Positions 1 to 9,002 of a stretch of DNA of 64,000 nt are shown here, piece by piece. The stretch spans positions 38,566 to 102,565 of the forward strand of contig CAZQFH010000008.1 in the NCBI GenBank assembly GCA_964592595.1, given 5' to 3'. The stretch is from UBA5536 sp964592595. GTDB lineage: Bacteria > Bacteroidota > Bacteroidia > Bacteroidales > F082. The translations under genes and the position numbers were made by a program. The notes under the pieces are model-generated. The model saw only the letters and a list, made by a program, of their open reading frames with translations, ran no database searches and had not been told where the DNA came from. Positions within the stretch are counted from its first letter, which is position 1; every line of letters begins with the position of its first letter.

Positions 1-375
1 TTCAAAAGCATCGGCTTCATTTAATGGATTTCTATTTTTTAATGAAACACGCTTAATATCAACATTATACATAGTTGCCAATGAATCAGTAACCGGTAAG
101 GCTGCGGTATTACAAAAACCAAGTGCATGTGGAATGCCTCCCTCTTGAATAGCATTTTTCAGTTCCGAACTCAAAGCCATAAATGTTTCTTTCACAATTA
201 GTTTGCCTTGCGAGCGAAAACCCTCCAGTGTTGTATCTGAAACAGGTTTTAAAGCGAGTGTTTCGGCTTTGCTTTCCGAGTTTGTTTTTGATTGATCCAT
301 TGAAGAGCAAGCTGTTATCCAGACAAACAATTGTGCCAGAAAAAGAACTTTTGCGGTAAAGAGTAGTGCTTTCAT
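1..375 (-). CDS. DUF3365 (Tll0287-like) lipoprotein, C-terminus cut by window edge
   Basis: The ATG is at 375 and the reading frame stays open to the window edge, giving about 125 residues of an incomplete protein. The N-terminus is a lipoprotein signal ending in a lipobox (ITAC), followed by a low-complexity Ser/Lys/Glu linker. The rest contains the pattern seen in DUF3365/Tll0287-like sensor or heme-associated domains: a helix ending GIPHALGFCNTAALPVTDS and then VDIKRVSLKNRNPLN. These domains are usually periplasmic and sit next to respiratory or redox genes; some bind heme c, but the region where a CXXCH would be expected lies outside the window. It is on the same strand as the Act genes but is separated from them by a hairpin and an isomerase gene, so co-transcription is doubtful. 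Its specific role is unknown. Confidence 0.7.
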   Translation of the reverse strand, partial: MKALLFTAKVLFLAQLFVWITACSSMDQSKTNSESKAETLALKPVSDTTLEGFRSQGKLIVKETFMALSSELKNAIQEGGIPHALGFCNTAALPVTDSLATMYNVDIKRVSLKNRNPLNEADAFE

Positions 376-401
376 AGGAAAATATTTTAACCTAAAGATA
401 A

Positions 402-884
402 TTAGTTTTGTGGTATCGGAATCTCTTCCTGACGTGCTGTTCTAACAGCCACCACCTTCCCCTCAAAGATAAGGTTTTTTCCGGCCATCGGATGATTAAA
501 ATCCATCGTAACCCTGTCTTTCATTTTGCGGATAATCTTTCCGTAATGCCTGTTTCCTTCTTTATCCTCCATCGGAAAAACATGACCCACCTGAACTACT
601 TCTTCATCAATTTGCCCGTCTTCCTCGGCAAAAGTAGTGAGTGGCAAATCAAAAATTGCACTTGGGTCGATGGGACCATAAGCCTGATCAGCTTTTGCAT
701 TGAAGTGAAAAGTATCTCCAGCTTGCAATCCTAAAAGGGAAATTTCGAAAATATCAATCAATAACCCATTACCAAAAAGAAATTCCTGTGGTTGATCTGC
801 TGGAATCAGTTGCAGCACTTTTTTTGTTTCACGCTCGCTAACTGTATAATAGATACTGGCAACACTATTTTTTTTGATCTTCAT
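402..884 (-). CDS. FKBP-type peptidyl-prolyl cis-trans isomerase, SlyD-like
   Basis: The 160-residue cytosolic protein matches short SlyD-type FKBPs: an N-terminal strand, the segment FLFGNGLLIDIFEISLLGL matching the FKBP 'G.....P.fE.aL.G' region, then DTFHFNAKADQAYGP, an insert-in-flap domain, and DFNHPMAGKNLIFEGKVVAVR, the conserved end of the FKBP fold. Members catalyse proline isomerisation and act as folding chaperones. The metal-binding His-rich tail of E. coli SlyD is missing; the C-terminus is short (EEIPIPQN). The gene starts at an ATG after a small hairpin at 901-931 that probably ends the Act transcript. No signal peptide is visible. Confidence 0.85.
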   Translation of the reverse strand: MKIKKNSVASIYYTVSERETKKVLQLIPADQPQEFLFGNGLLIDIFEISLLGLQAGDTFHFNAKADQAYGPIDPSAIFDLPLTTFAEEDGQIDEEVVQVGHVFPMEDKEGNRHYGKIIRKMKDRVTMDFNHPMAGKNLIFEGKVVAVRTARQEEIPIPQN

Positions 885-900
885 AAGTTATAAGATAAGG

Positions 901-931
901 AAAGCCCTCTGCATTTGCGGCAGAAGGCTTT
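901..931 (-). terminator. Hairpin at the end of the act operon
   Basis: Arms at 901-911 and 921-931 pair over 11 bases with one mismatch around a 9-base loop. It lies 27 bases after the actE stop and just upstream of the SlyD-like gene. The minus-strand T tract after it is short, so termination efficiency is uncertain. Confidence 0.5.
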
Positions 932-957
932 TCATATGATAAGGTCAATTAGCATTC

Positions 958-1521
958 TTATTTTGTGATACTGCGCACATAATTAATAATTTTCCATCTA
1001 TTTTCAGGTCGTACTTGGCTGCCATGCGCTCCCATCAATCCAGACACTGAACCCATGGTTATCACATGATAAATCTCGCCATCAGGTAAATCTTTTACAC
1101 GACCATCGACCAGTGAAGATGGTTTTGCAGGAAACAGTCCGCTGGTGTACAAATGTCCATCACCTAATCCAACATCGCCATGACAACTGATGCAATAAAT
1201 GTCGTATTGCCTTTTTCCTTCAGCAATTACAGCTTCCGTTGCTTCAAGTGGATTGGTTAGTTCCAGTCCGGCTTTAATTTGCTCATCTGTTGATTTTGGC
1301 TTATATGGATAAGGCATATAACCCCGAGGAATAGTGCCTTCGGCTGGAGCCAGATTGGTATATCCATCAGCAAAAACCGGATTTGGTGTATAAGTTTCAT
1401 AAGCCCGGGAATACTGCATATCAGGATAATAGGTATATCCCGGATTATTTTGATCCTTATTGCAGGATGAAAAACCTGCAACGAACAACATCAGGATGAA
1501 AAAAGTTACTGAATTTTTCAT
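958..1521 (-). CDS. actE: Alternative complex III subunit ActE, monoheme cytochrome c
   Basis: A 187-residue lipoprotein cytochrome c. I chose the ATG at 1521, five bases after the actF stop, over a TTG at 1530. The signal ends in a lipobox (FSSC, Cys20). A proline- and tyrosine-rich stretch (PYPYKPK) precedes a class I heme c domain with CISCH (Cys110, Cys113, His114) and candidate methionine ligands in VITMGSVSGLMG. ActE is the peripheral monoheme subunit of quinol:cytochrome c oxidoreductase that passes electrons to a downstream acceptor. It is the last act gene here, after the actF-type gene; as I recall the Rhodothermus order, E precedes F, so the order appears swapped. Confidence 0.88.
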   Translation of the reverse strand: MKNSVTFFILMLFVAGFSSCNKDQNNPGYTYYPDMQYSRAYETYTPNPVFADGYTNLAPAEGTIPRGYMPYPYKPKSTDEQIKAGLELTNPLEATEAVIAEGKRQYDIYCISCHGDVGLGDGHLYTSGLFPAKPSSLVDGRVKDLPDGEIYHVITMGSVSGLMGAHGSQVRPENRWKIINYVRSITK

Positions 1522-1526
1522 GACGA

Positions 1527-2705
1527 TCAATAATTTGTGTGATAGTGAAGACTTTCTTCGTAAAAGGGATGATTTTTGGGTACCAGTGGTGCTTTGCTTA
1601 AACCCCAGAATGTTACTAACATAAAGAGACCTATGAAACCAATGGTTAATCCAATTTCAAGGAAACCTATTCCAGCAGCTTCATGACCCACTGCACTGGG
1701 CATAATAAGCTGGTATAGATCGACCCAGTGCCCGATAAAAATAAGCACTGCAACAGGAATAACCACCCAATAAACTCTTTTTGCATTACGAGGCATCATC
1801 AACAGGAATGGAATTGCAAAATTCACTATCAGATTAAAGTAAAATACCGTATCAAAATATTTAAGTCTTTCGTAGAAGTAGATTGTTTCCTCTGGGATAT
1901 TGGCATACCAGATGAGCATATATTGCGAAAACCAAAGGTAAGCCCAGAAAATGCTCAAGCCGAACATATACTTACCCATATCGTGAATATGTTCTTCGTT
2001 CACATGTTTCATATAGCCCATACGCTGCAGCACAAAAACAAAAATCACAAGTACCGAAAAACCCGTAACAAGCATACTGCTAAATACATACCAGCCATAC
2101 AAAGTACTGAACCAATGTGCATCAATCGACATCAGCCAGTCCCAGGAAGAAACCACGCTGGAAATTGCCAAAAACACCACATAAAATGCACTGTATTTTC
2201 TTAATCTGTTAAAATATTGAATATCTCCATTCATATCAAGCTGCCGCGAAGTTTTGCGAATCAACCAGGCCAAGAGCACCCAACCAGTAAAAAATACAAA
2301 AAATCGAATATAAAAAAACGGCTGATTCAGGTAGGCTACTTTTTTAATCAAAATATGATCGAGATGATCTTCGTGAGTCCACTCAAACAGGTGATGCATG
2401 CCCCCTGCGAGGAATACAATCAGCATAATTATTCCTCCAACAGGGATAAACATGCTCATGGCTTCACCTACCCTTTGCATGCTAACCTGCCAACCCGATT
2501 CGGCAATGGCATGCACTGCAACGAAGAATAATCCAGTCAATCCCAAACTCACAAAATAGAAACTATTCAAATGCAGGTTAGCATATATTCTATCAGCTTC
2601 CAGTCCGGCGATCCATCCATACAGCAGCGCGAGTAAGCCGATGGCCACCATAGCGATACCTGCCATTTTAAGGTTTTTAGTTAGCTTAAAAGTTGTATTT
2701 TCCAT
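1527..2705 (-). CDS. actF: Alternative complex III subunit ActF, integral membrane quinol-binding subunit
   Basis: A 392-residue polytopic membrane protein with about ten hydrophobic segments, beginning near residues 14-33 (MAGIAMVAIGLLALLYGW). Typical ActF stretches include the region near residue 100 with MHHLFEWTHEDHLD and the segment SSWDWLMSIDAHWFSTLYGW. It is related to the NrfD/PsrC-like ActC subunit and helps form the membrane module of the complex. It is 11 bases downstream of actD and 5 bases upstream of actE, so it belongs to one operon. Length and context fit the family. Confidence 0.9.
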   Translation of the reverse strand: MENTTFKLTKNLKMAGIAMVAIGLLALLYGWIAGLEADRIYANLHLNSFYFVSLGLTGLFFVAVHAIAESGWQVSMQRVGEAMSMFIPVGGIIMLIVFLAGGMHHLFEWTHEDHLDHILIKKVAYLNQPFFYIRFFVFFTGWVLLAWLIRKTSRQLDMNGDIQYFNRLRKYSAFYVVFLAISSVVSSWDWLMSIDAHWFSTLYGWYVFSSMLVTGFSVLVIFVFVLQRMGYMKHVNEEHIHDMGKYMFGLSIFWAYLWFSQYMLIWYANIPEETIYFYERLKYFDTVFYFNLIVNFAIPFLLMMPRNAKRVYWVVIPVAVLIFIGHWVDLYQLIMPSAVGHEAAGIGFLEIGLTIGFIGLFMLVTFWGLSKAPLVPKNHPFYEESLHYHTNY

Positions 2706-2716
2706 GGCTTAAAGTT

Positions 2717-3229
2717 CTATGCGTTGCGTTTTATACCTTCGGCACCTGCTTCCAGCAGTGCCTTTTCAATTTGTTCTTGAGCTTCCTCATCCTTAAGATT
2801 CACAACTACCAGAAAGCGATCATCGGTAATGCGCTCATCATGGATAACAGTTTTTGCACCCGGCCCCAATTTGAAATAAATCAAAAAAGCAAATACCATC
2901 GAAAAGGCAGCAAAAAGCACTGCAAGTTCAAAAGTTACGGGGATAAAGGAAGGCACGGCGAAGAAAGGTTTACCACCAAAATTGAGGGGATAAGCTTTGG
3001 TGAAAACCCATGCTTGAAAGAAGAATCCAACAGCGGTACCAACAAAACCTCCCCAAAAAGCAACTCTGGTGAGTCGAGAACGCCTCATTCCCAATACAAT
3101 ATCTAATCCATGAACAGGAAATGGAGTGAGTACGTCAAGGACTTCCAATCCTTTCTCTTTCATTTGACGAATGCCTTTTAACAGCTCGTCTTCGTCATAG
3201 TAATACGCAGTGATATAATCTTTATTCAT
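2717..3229 (-). CDS. actD: Alternative complex III subunit ActD (DUF3341)
   Basis: A 170-residue protein of the DUF3341 family, the small ActD membrane subunit. It starts with a soluble alpha/beta segment (YYYDEDELLKGIRQMKEKGL) and the conserved PFPVHGLD motif, followed by two transmembrane helices around residues 58-80 and 95-117. The C-terminal region, which includes DDRFLVVVNL, is probably cytoplasmic. It overlaps the end of actC by 8 bases, which suggests translational coupling. Confidence 0.9.
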   Translation of the reverse strand: MNKDYITAYYYDEDELLKGIRQMKEKGLEVLDVLTPFPVHGLDIVLGMRRSRLTRVAFWGGFVGTAVGFFFQAWVFTKAYPLNFGGKPFFAVPSFIPVTFELAVLFAAFSMVFAFLIYFKLGPGAKTVIHDERITDDRFLVVVNLKDEEAQEQIEKALLEAGAEGIKRNA

Positions 3230-4592
3230 GATGGGCTGTTTTTTTATGATCTCCAGATGACTTTAATACACTCTTTACCTCAGCAATTGCAATAACGGGA
3301 AACACCCGAATGAAAAGCAAAAACAAAGTAAAGAACAAACCGATCGTACCCACATACAAACCTACCTCAACAAGCGAAGGGCTATACATAACCCAACTTG
3401 AAGGCAGGAAGTCGCGGTGCAAAGAAGTTACAACAATTACAAATCGTTCGAACCACATACCTATATTCACAAATATCGAAATGATAAAAGTGGCTACTAA
3501 ACTTGTTCTGATTTTTTTGAACCAAAACAATTGAGGTGTGACCACATTACAGGTCATCATTATCCAATAGGCCCAAGCGTAAGGCCCGAAAGCCCTGTTC
3601 ATAAAAGCATACTGCTCATATTCAACACCTGAATACCAAGCCATAAAAAACTCTGTGATATAGGCGATCCCCACAATAGAACCCGTAAGGATAATTACCT
3701 TATTCATGGATTCAATATGGTTGACTGTTATATATTCTTCGAGATTCAAAGCTTTACGCGCTACTATCAGTAGCGTAAGAACCATTGCAAATCCTGAAAA
3801 AACAGCACCTGAAACAAAGTAAGGAGGGAAAATTGTGGTGTGCCATCCGGGAATTACCGAAGTGGCAAAGTCGAAACTAACAATCGTATGAACCGAAAGC
3901 ACCAGCGGAGCGGCCAAGCCAGCCAATATCAAACTTACCGTTTCGTGGCGTGACCAATGTTTTGAGGAACCTGTCCAGCCAAAGCTTAAAAAACCATAAA
4001 TAGCTTTGCGAATTTTTGTTTTTGCTTTGTCGCGAACTGTTCCCAGGTCAGGAATCAAACCTACATACCAAAAAATCAATGAAACAGCAAAATAAGTTGA
4101 AATAGCAAACACGTCCCACAACAATGGTGAGTTAAAGTTCACCCATAAATTTCTGGTATTTGGATAAGGGAAAATAAAGAAACCCAGCAAAAGTCGTCCC
4201 ATGTGAATCAAGGGGAAAAAACCGGCGCAAGCAATAGCAATAAGCGTCATAGCCTCAGCCGAGCGGTTAATACTAGTCCGCCATTTCTGACGGAAGAGCA
4301 ACAAAATTGCTGAGATAAAAGTACCGGCATGGCCAATACCAACCCACCAAACGAAATTAGTAATACCCCAGCCCCATCCAACGGTTTTATTTAAGCCCCA
4401 GGTGCCGATGCCATAATAAACGGTTTGGTAAGTGGCCCATGCACCAAAAAGCGCGGCTATTCCAGCCAGCGTGATTCCCAAATACCAATAAATGGAAGGT
4501 TTCCCTGCCATGGGAGCCAGGATATCCTTGGTAACCTGGCTGTAGTTCTTCTCACCTCTGATGAGTGGTTCTCTGATCGGAGATACGTACAT
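3222..4592 (-). CDS. actC: Alternative complex III subunit ActC (NrfD/PsrC-like quinol-binding membrane protein)
   Basis: A 456-residue polytopic protein of the NrfD/PolC family. The N-terminal VSPIREPLIRGEKNYSQVT is typical of ActC and is followed by about ten transmembrane helices; the region GWGITNFVWWVGIGHAGTFISA matches the conserved quinol-site helix area. It forms the main quinol oxidation and possible ion-translocation module. It sits 16 bases after actB and overlaps actD by 8 bases. Confidence 0.93.
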   Translation of the reverse strand: MYVSPIREPLIRGEKNYSQVTKDILAPMAGKPSIYWYLGITLAGIAALFGAWATYQTVYYGIGTWGLNKTVGWGWGITNFVWWVGIGHAGTFISAILLLFRQKWRTSINRSAEAMTLIAIACAGFFPLIHMGRLLLGFFIFPYPNTRNLWVNFNSPLLWDVFAISTYFAVSLIFWYVGLIPDLGTVRDKAKTKIRKAIYGFLSFGWTGSSKHWSRHETVSLILAGLAAPLVLSVHTIVSFDFATSVIPGWHTTIFPPYFVSGAVFSGFAMVLTLLIVARKALNLEEYITVNHIESMNKVIILTGSIVGIAYITEFFMAWYSGVEYEQYAFMNRAFGPYAWAYWIMMTCNVVTPQLFWFKKIRTSLVATFIISIFVNIGMWFERFVIVVTSLHRDFLPSSWVMYSPSLVEVGLYVGTIGLFFTLFLLFIRVFPVIAIAEVKSVLKSSGDHKKTAHHE

Positions 4593-4608
4593 TCCTGTAA
4601 GATTTTAG

Positions 4609-7581
4609 TTATACGGTTGTGTTTTTTACTTTGGTCAAATAGCCTACCGAGGGCAGGGTATGCAACTCTTCGAGTAAGTGATAATTGCGCTCATCTTCAA
4701 AGTATTTGGCTATCTTGCTACTCTTATCATTCAAATTACCAAATACGATTGCCTCGGAAGGACAGGCCTGTGCGCAGGCGGGAACAACATCACCATCGCG
4801 CAGCTGTCTGTTTTCTGTTTTAGCTTCCAGTTTTTTCTCCTGAATGCGCTGAACGCAGAAAGAACATTTTTCTATCACACCTTTAGCACGAACTGTTACA
4901 TCAGGATTTAAAACCATACGCCTTAAATCAGTTGTCATAAGTGCTGGATCCTTTTCATTTCCCTTCATAGCATCTGCCCCTGTATAGTCAAAAAAGTTGA
5001 ATCGACGCACTTTGTAAGGACAGTTGTTGTTGCAATAACGGGTTCCGATACAGCGGTTATAAGCCATTTGGTTCAATCCCTCGTTACTGTGCGTAGTTGC
5101 GGCAACCGGACAAACATTTTCACAAGGAGCATTATCACAATGCTGACAGGTAACAGGCTGACGTAAAACCTCAGGATCATTCTCATCACCCTTGTAATAA
5201 CGGTCAATTCTAATCCAGTGCATTTCTCTGGCCATCATCACCTGTTCTTTACCAACAACCGGAACATTATTTTCGGCTGAACAGGCCACTACGCAGGCAT
5301 TACAGCCTGTACAACTATTAAGATCAACGGCCATTCCCCAATGGAATCCATCATATTGATGCTTAGGATAAAGTGTTTTAAGATGTTTCTTGATTTCCTC
5401 TCGAATTTCATTTCCGGAAATGGGATTTTCTTTGTAATCCGCGAGTGTAGTTTCACGCACAATCTCACGCCCTTCCATCGAATGATGGCTTTGAGTGCGA
5501 GCTACTTCATACTTACCCCCCAGTTGCTCCATCGCAACATCAGGGCGAACATATTGCAAATGCCCATTCACAAAATTAAGCTGCCCAAAAGCATTCTTTC
5601 CAACACCTGTAGCAGGAATTCCAGCTTTTTCGCGGCCATAACCCATTGCTACTGATAAGGTTTTATATTCTTGTCCGGGTTGAATTAAAACCGGCAATTC
5701 ACCCATATTTCCAACATTCACGGTGTCAAAATCTTTCAATCCTAATTCACCTGCAAGCTTAGGAGAAACAGACACATAGTTATCCCAGCATGCTTTGGTA
5801 ACCGGATCGGGCAGCTCCTGCAACCAGGGATTATTAGCATGTTTACCAGTACCAACAGCAACGTTGGCATAAACAACCAATGCCAGTTGATCAGCATTAC
5901 CAGCTTTTACGTTTTGCTGAGCTGCTAAGGCTGATGTGTTATCAAAAACAAAGTCATCGGCTTCTGTGCGGCCTGATTCAAAAATACCATCATGTAATTT
6001 ACTGTTCCAAAAACCTGTAAACGTTAGGTTATCAGCCTGTGCAAAAAGATTATTTTCCCAATATTGCTGGATGTAGGTTCTGAAATCAAGATCGCTACCC
6101 ATCCATTTCAGGAAACTCTGTTGTGCCTGACGGGTATTAAAGATGGGACGGATTGTCGGCTGTGCGAGTGAGTAATATCCCGTTTTGATTTCTGCATCAC
6201 TCCAGCTTTCCAGAAAATGATGATCAGGACAAATAAAATCAGCGAGCGGTGCTGTTTCCTCTTCAAGAACAGGCATCGCAACTTTTAGCCCTACTTTGGA
6301 CAATCCGCTGACAAATTTTTCCTTTTCAGGAAAATCATAGGCAGGATTCACATCATAAAGGAAAATCCCATCAATCGAACCAGCATTCATATCTGCTACT
6401 AATTGTTGCAGTTTTTTATCGTCGGCCTGACGGATTTTCAAATGAACACTTGTATATATTGTATTGCCGTAACTTTGCAGCAACTGGTTGATCCCATTGA
6501 TCATCAACTGTGTTTCGGGATCGTTGCTTCCGGCCACAACAAGGGCTTTGGCTTTTTTGCTGTACAATTCCTTAGCGATAGCCTTTACATCGGCAGGGCT
6601 ATCAATTTGTTTCGTACCAGATTCACCGGCAAGTTTTTGTAACTCATTAAACAATGCGGCAACAGTTTGCTTTTCCAAACCCGGATGCAATTGAATTCGC
6701 TTGTCAGCATTTGAGCCGGTAACCGACATGGCACCTTCGAGGTGGATATGGCGCGACATTTTTTTCTCACCATTTGTTAGTTTTCGGTTCTTGCTATACT
6801 GTTTCGTAAACTCAACAGGTGTTAGCCAGCTTCCAAGAAAATCAGCATCAAAGCTGACAATTACGTCAGCTTTCTCAAAATGATAAGCAGGTAAGAATGC
6901 TTTTCCAAAACTAAGCTTATTGGCTTCGCGCATTGCACTGGCCGATAGCACATCGTAGGTGATATGTTCGCCTGGATACTGTGTTAAAAATTCATTGATA
7001 ACAGCTTTTGTCGAAGGACTTATCACTGTTGCTGAAAGAACCACAATTTTTCCGCCCTTATTTTTTATTGCGTTGAGTTGGCTGATAATTGCCTGATCCA
7101 CTTCCTGCCAGCTGGAAGTATTTTCTCCAGCCTGAGGTTCTCTATAACGAGAATTATCGTACAAGCCTAAAACTGCGGCCTGAGTACGGGCATTGGTACC
7201 ACCTTGGGTAAGTGAAGATGCCTTGTTACCTTCAATCTTAATAGGCCGGCCATCACGAACTTTTACCACAACCGGACAATAATCTATGCCGTCAAAAAAT
7301 GTTGAGGCATAATAACTTGCCTTTCCAGGGACGATTTCTTCTGGCTGAATAAGCAGTGGAATAGCTTTACGTACAGGCTGTTCGCAGCTGCTTGCGATAG
7401 CTGCAGAGGCAACAGTAAAACCAAACAGCTTCAGGAAATCGCGTCGTGATGCGGTAGTAGACTTTTTTAACTCCTGCTGCATTTCGAAGATGAACTGTCG
7501 GTCGCCGGCAGGTTTGTTTTCTGCTTCGGGCCTGATATCAATTTTAAGTTCTTCGAGACTTCTAAAATATTTTTGTTCCAT
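4609..7581 (-). CDS. actB: Alternative complex III subunit ActB (molybdopterin oxidoreductase-like plus Fe-S domain)
   Basis: A 990-residue iron-sulfur subunit. A twin-arginine-like segment (SRRDFLKLFG, Arg46-Arg47) precedes a hydrophobic stretch and a possible lipobox (ASSC, Cys66). The first ~700 residues resemble a molybdopterin oxidoreductase that in this family does not bind the cofactor. The C-terminal ferredoxin-like part has four cysteine clusters starting at Cys757 (CTGCNACVVAC), then CQHCDNAPCENVCP, CIGTRYCNNNCPYKVRR and CSFCVQRI...CAQACP, consistent with the [4Fe-4S]/[3Fe-4S] wire of ActB. It carries electrons from the quinol site to the ActA hemes. Size and domain order are normal. 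Confidence 0.93.
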   Translation of the reverse strand: MEQKYFRSLEELKIDIRPEAENKPAGDRQFIFEMQQELKKSTTASRRDFLKLFGFTVASAAIASSCEQPVRKAIPLLIQPEEIVPGKASYYASTFFDGIDYCPVVVKVRDGRPIKIEGNKASSLTQGGTNARTQAAVLGLYDNSRYREPQAGENTSSWQEVDQAIISQLNAIKNKGGKIVVLSATVISPSTKAVINEFLTQYPGEHITYDVLSASAMREANKLSFGKAFLPAYHFEKADVIVSFDADFLGSWLTPVEFTKQYSKNRKLTNGEKKMSRHIHLEGAMSVTGSNADKRIQLHPGLEKQTVAALFNELQKLAGESGTKQIDSPADVKAIAKELYSKKAKALVVAGSNDPETQLMINGINQLLQSYGNTIYTSVHLKIRQADDKKLQQLVADMNAGSIDGIFLYDVNPAYDFPEKEKFVSGLSKVGLKVAMPVLEEETAPLADFICPDHHFLESWSDAEIKTGYYSLAQPTIRPIFNTRQAQQSFLKWMGSDLDFRTYIQQYWENNLFAQADNLTFTGFWNSKLHDGIFESGRTEADDFVFDNTSALAAQQNVKAGNADQLALVVYANVAVGTGKHANNPWLQELPDPVTKACWDNYVSVSPKLAGELGLKDFDTVNVGNMGELPVLIQPGQEYKTLSVAMGYGREKAGIPATGVGKNAFGQLNFVNGHLQYVRPDVAMEQLGGKYEVARTQSHHSMEGREIVRETTLADYKENPISGNEIREEIKKHLKTLYPKHQYDGFHWGMAVDLNSCTGCNACVVACSAENNVPVVGKEQVMMAREMHWIRIDRYYKGDENDPEVLRQPVTCQHCDNAPCENVCPVAATTHSNEGLNQMAYNRCIGTRYCNNNCPYKVRRFNFFDYTGADAMKGNEKDPALMTTDLRRMVLNPDVTVRAKGVIEKCSFCVQRIQEKKLEAKTENRQLRDGDVVPACAQACPSEAIVFGNLNDKSSKIAKYFEDERNYHLLEELHTLPSVGYLTKVKNTTV

Positions 7582-7607
7582 ATGGGATTTCTTATCAGGT
7601 TAGTGAA

Positions 7608-8816
7608 TTAATAGTGACATTTCATGCAATCGCCACCACCAAGCATATCGGCAGTCACTTTTTTGACTTCACCATTTTTGAACTGCTCATGCATTAATTC
7701 ATATGACTTAAAGAATTCGTTATTAGCAAACTGCACCTCGGTAGTACGATGACAATTGAGGCACCAGCCCATGCTGAGGTCTTGTACTTGCATCACGACA
7801 TCCATTTTTTCTACTTCGCCATGGCATTGGGCACAATCCAGTTTTCCAGAGTTAACATGTTGAGCATGACTAAAAAACACGTGATCTGGCAGGTTATGAA
7901 CACGCACCCATTCCACTGGCTTTCCACTGTTCCAGGCTTCATAGATTTTATTGATTTCGGCAGTACCTGTAACTTTTCCTTCACGTACTTGACTATGACA
8001 ATTCATACACACATTAGTAGAGGGAATACCAGCACTTTTACTATCTTCAGCAGATGAGTGGCAATACTTACAGTCAATCTTATTTTGTGTGGCATGTATC
8101 TCATGCGAAAACCAGATAGGCTGCTCAGGTTGATAATATTGCTGGCGACCCAGCGCTGTGGCTTCCTTATAAACCACTTCGCCAATAATACCCAGCGCAA
8201 TCAGCACGAGCGTTTTATGAACGAAAGTAGCTTTGATCACTTTTGTTACGAAGAGATCGATAATTGTAATTAGGAAAATTATCAATGTAATAATAAAGGT
8301 CGTTCCAAAATTTCGGTTGGCATCTCGTTCTATTTCTGCGAGCTTGAGTTCCTTTTCGCGTAATTGCGCAGCTCTGGCAGCATCTGCGGTGGCACCTTTA
8401 TCAGCTTCAGCCTCCATCTGAGCCAAATACTCATCAGCAACCTGGCCACCATTTTCAATCAGAGCAAGAATATCAATAATTTGCTCATCTGTGAGATCAT
8501 GCGGTGGCATTGGTATTTTATTGTATTTCTCAAATAAAGCAACGGCATATTCATCTCCTGAAGCAATAACTTCCTGAGTGTTGCGAATAAAGCGAATCAG
8601 CCAGGCAGTATCCCTTCTTTGAGTGATACCAGCCAAATTCGGACCAACTAGTTTGGGGCCTTCAAGGTTGTGACAGGCCTTACATTGTTGAAAGTTCTTT
8701 AAAGCTTCAGGGGTTTGCGCTTTTATAAAATTAAAAGGCAGTAATAACAATCCCAATAAGCCTAGAACCATCATTTTTTGCAGTTTACCTTGCAAGGTAA
8801 TGATTGAGTGCGTCAT
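7608..8816 (-). CDS. actA: Alternative complex III subunit ActA, hexaheme cytochrome c
   Basis: A 402-residue membrane-anchored multiheme cytochrome. After a signal segment (GLLGLLLLPFNF) comes a monoheme class I domain with CKACH (Cys45-His49) followed by LVGPNLAGI and a possible methionine ligand in KIPMPPHDL. A transmembrane helix near residues 172-192 leads to a second part with five CXXCH motifs (CKYCH, CMNCH, CAQCH, CLNCH, CMKCH). Rhodothermus ActA is described as pentaheme; this one has an extra N-terminal monoheme domain. It is the first act gene, with a candidate promoter at 8903-8932, and starts the operon running to actE. Confidence 0.92.
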   Translation of the reverse strand: MTHSIITLQGKLQKMMVLGLLGLLLLPFNFIKAQTPEALKNFQQCKACHNLEGPKLVGPNLAGITQRRDTAWLIRFIRNTQEVIASGDEYAVALFEKYNKIPMPPHDLTDEQIIDILALIENGGQVADEYLAQMEAEADKGATADAARAAQLREKELKLAEIERDANRNFGTTFIITLIIFLITIIDLFVTKVIKATFVHKTLVLIALGIIGEVVYKEATALGRQQYYQPEQPIWFSHEIHATQNKIDCKYCHSSAEDSKSAGIPSTNVCMNCHSQVREGKVTGTAEINKIYEAWNSGKPVEWVRVHNLPDHVFFSHAQHVNSGKLDCAQCHGEVEKMDVVMQVQDLSMGWCLNCHRTTEVQFANNEFFKSYELMHEQFKNGEVKKVTADMLGGGDCMKCHY

Positions 8817-8902
8817 AATAGATTTCCTGATGGTTGTAGATTCAAAACGGTTACTTATGTTGTAATTTTGGTAAAACGCTAAGCTTTCACTTTAACGCCG
8901 TA

Positions 8903-8932
8903 CAAAATTATTAAAAAATTGATTTGATCAAG
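8903..8932 (-). promoter_or_regulatory. Candidate act promoter with overlapping FNR/CRP-like palindrome
   Basis: On the minus strand TAATTTTG (8910-8903) matches the Bacteroidota -7 box TAnnTTTG, with a CTTG (8932-8929) 18 bases upstream as a possible -33 element. The palindrome TTGATTTGATCAA (8919-8931) overlaps the -33 area. An E. coli FNR site has four bases between half-sites and this has three, so regulator identity is a guess. It lies about 90 bases before actA. Confidence 0.4.
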
Positions 8933-9002
8933 GAATTTTAGTATTTCCTTACCAAAATATTTAAGTTTTTATTTCATTGCATGCCAATTTAAGTGTTAGT
9001 AA

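Noticed and set aside
110..310. Small minus-frame protein inside the DUF3365 gene
   Set aside because: It is an out-of-frame shadow of the lipoprotein gene, which has a clear signal and family pattern.
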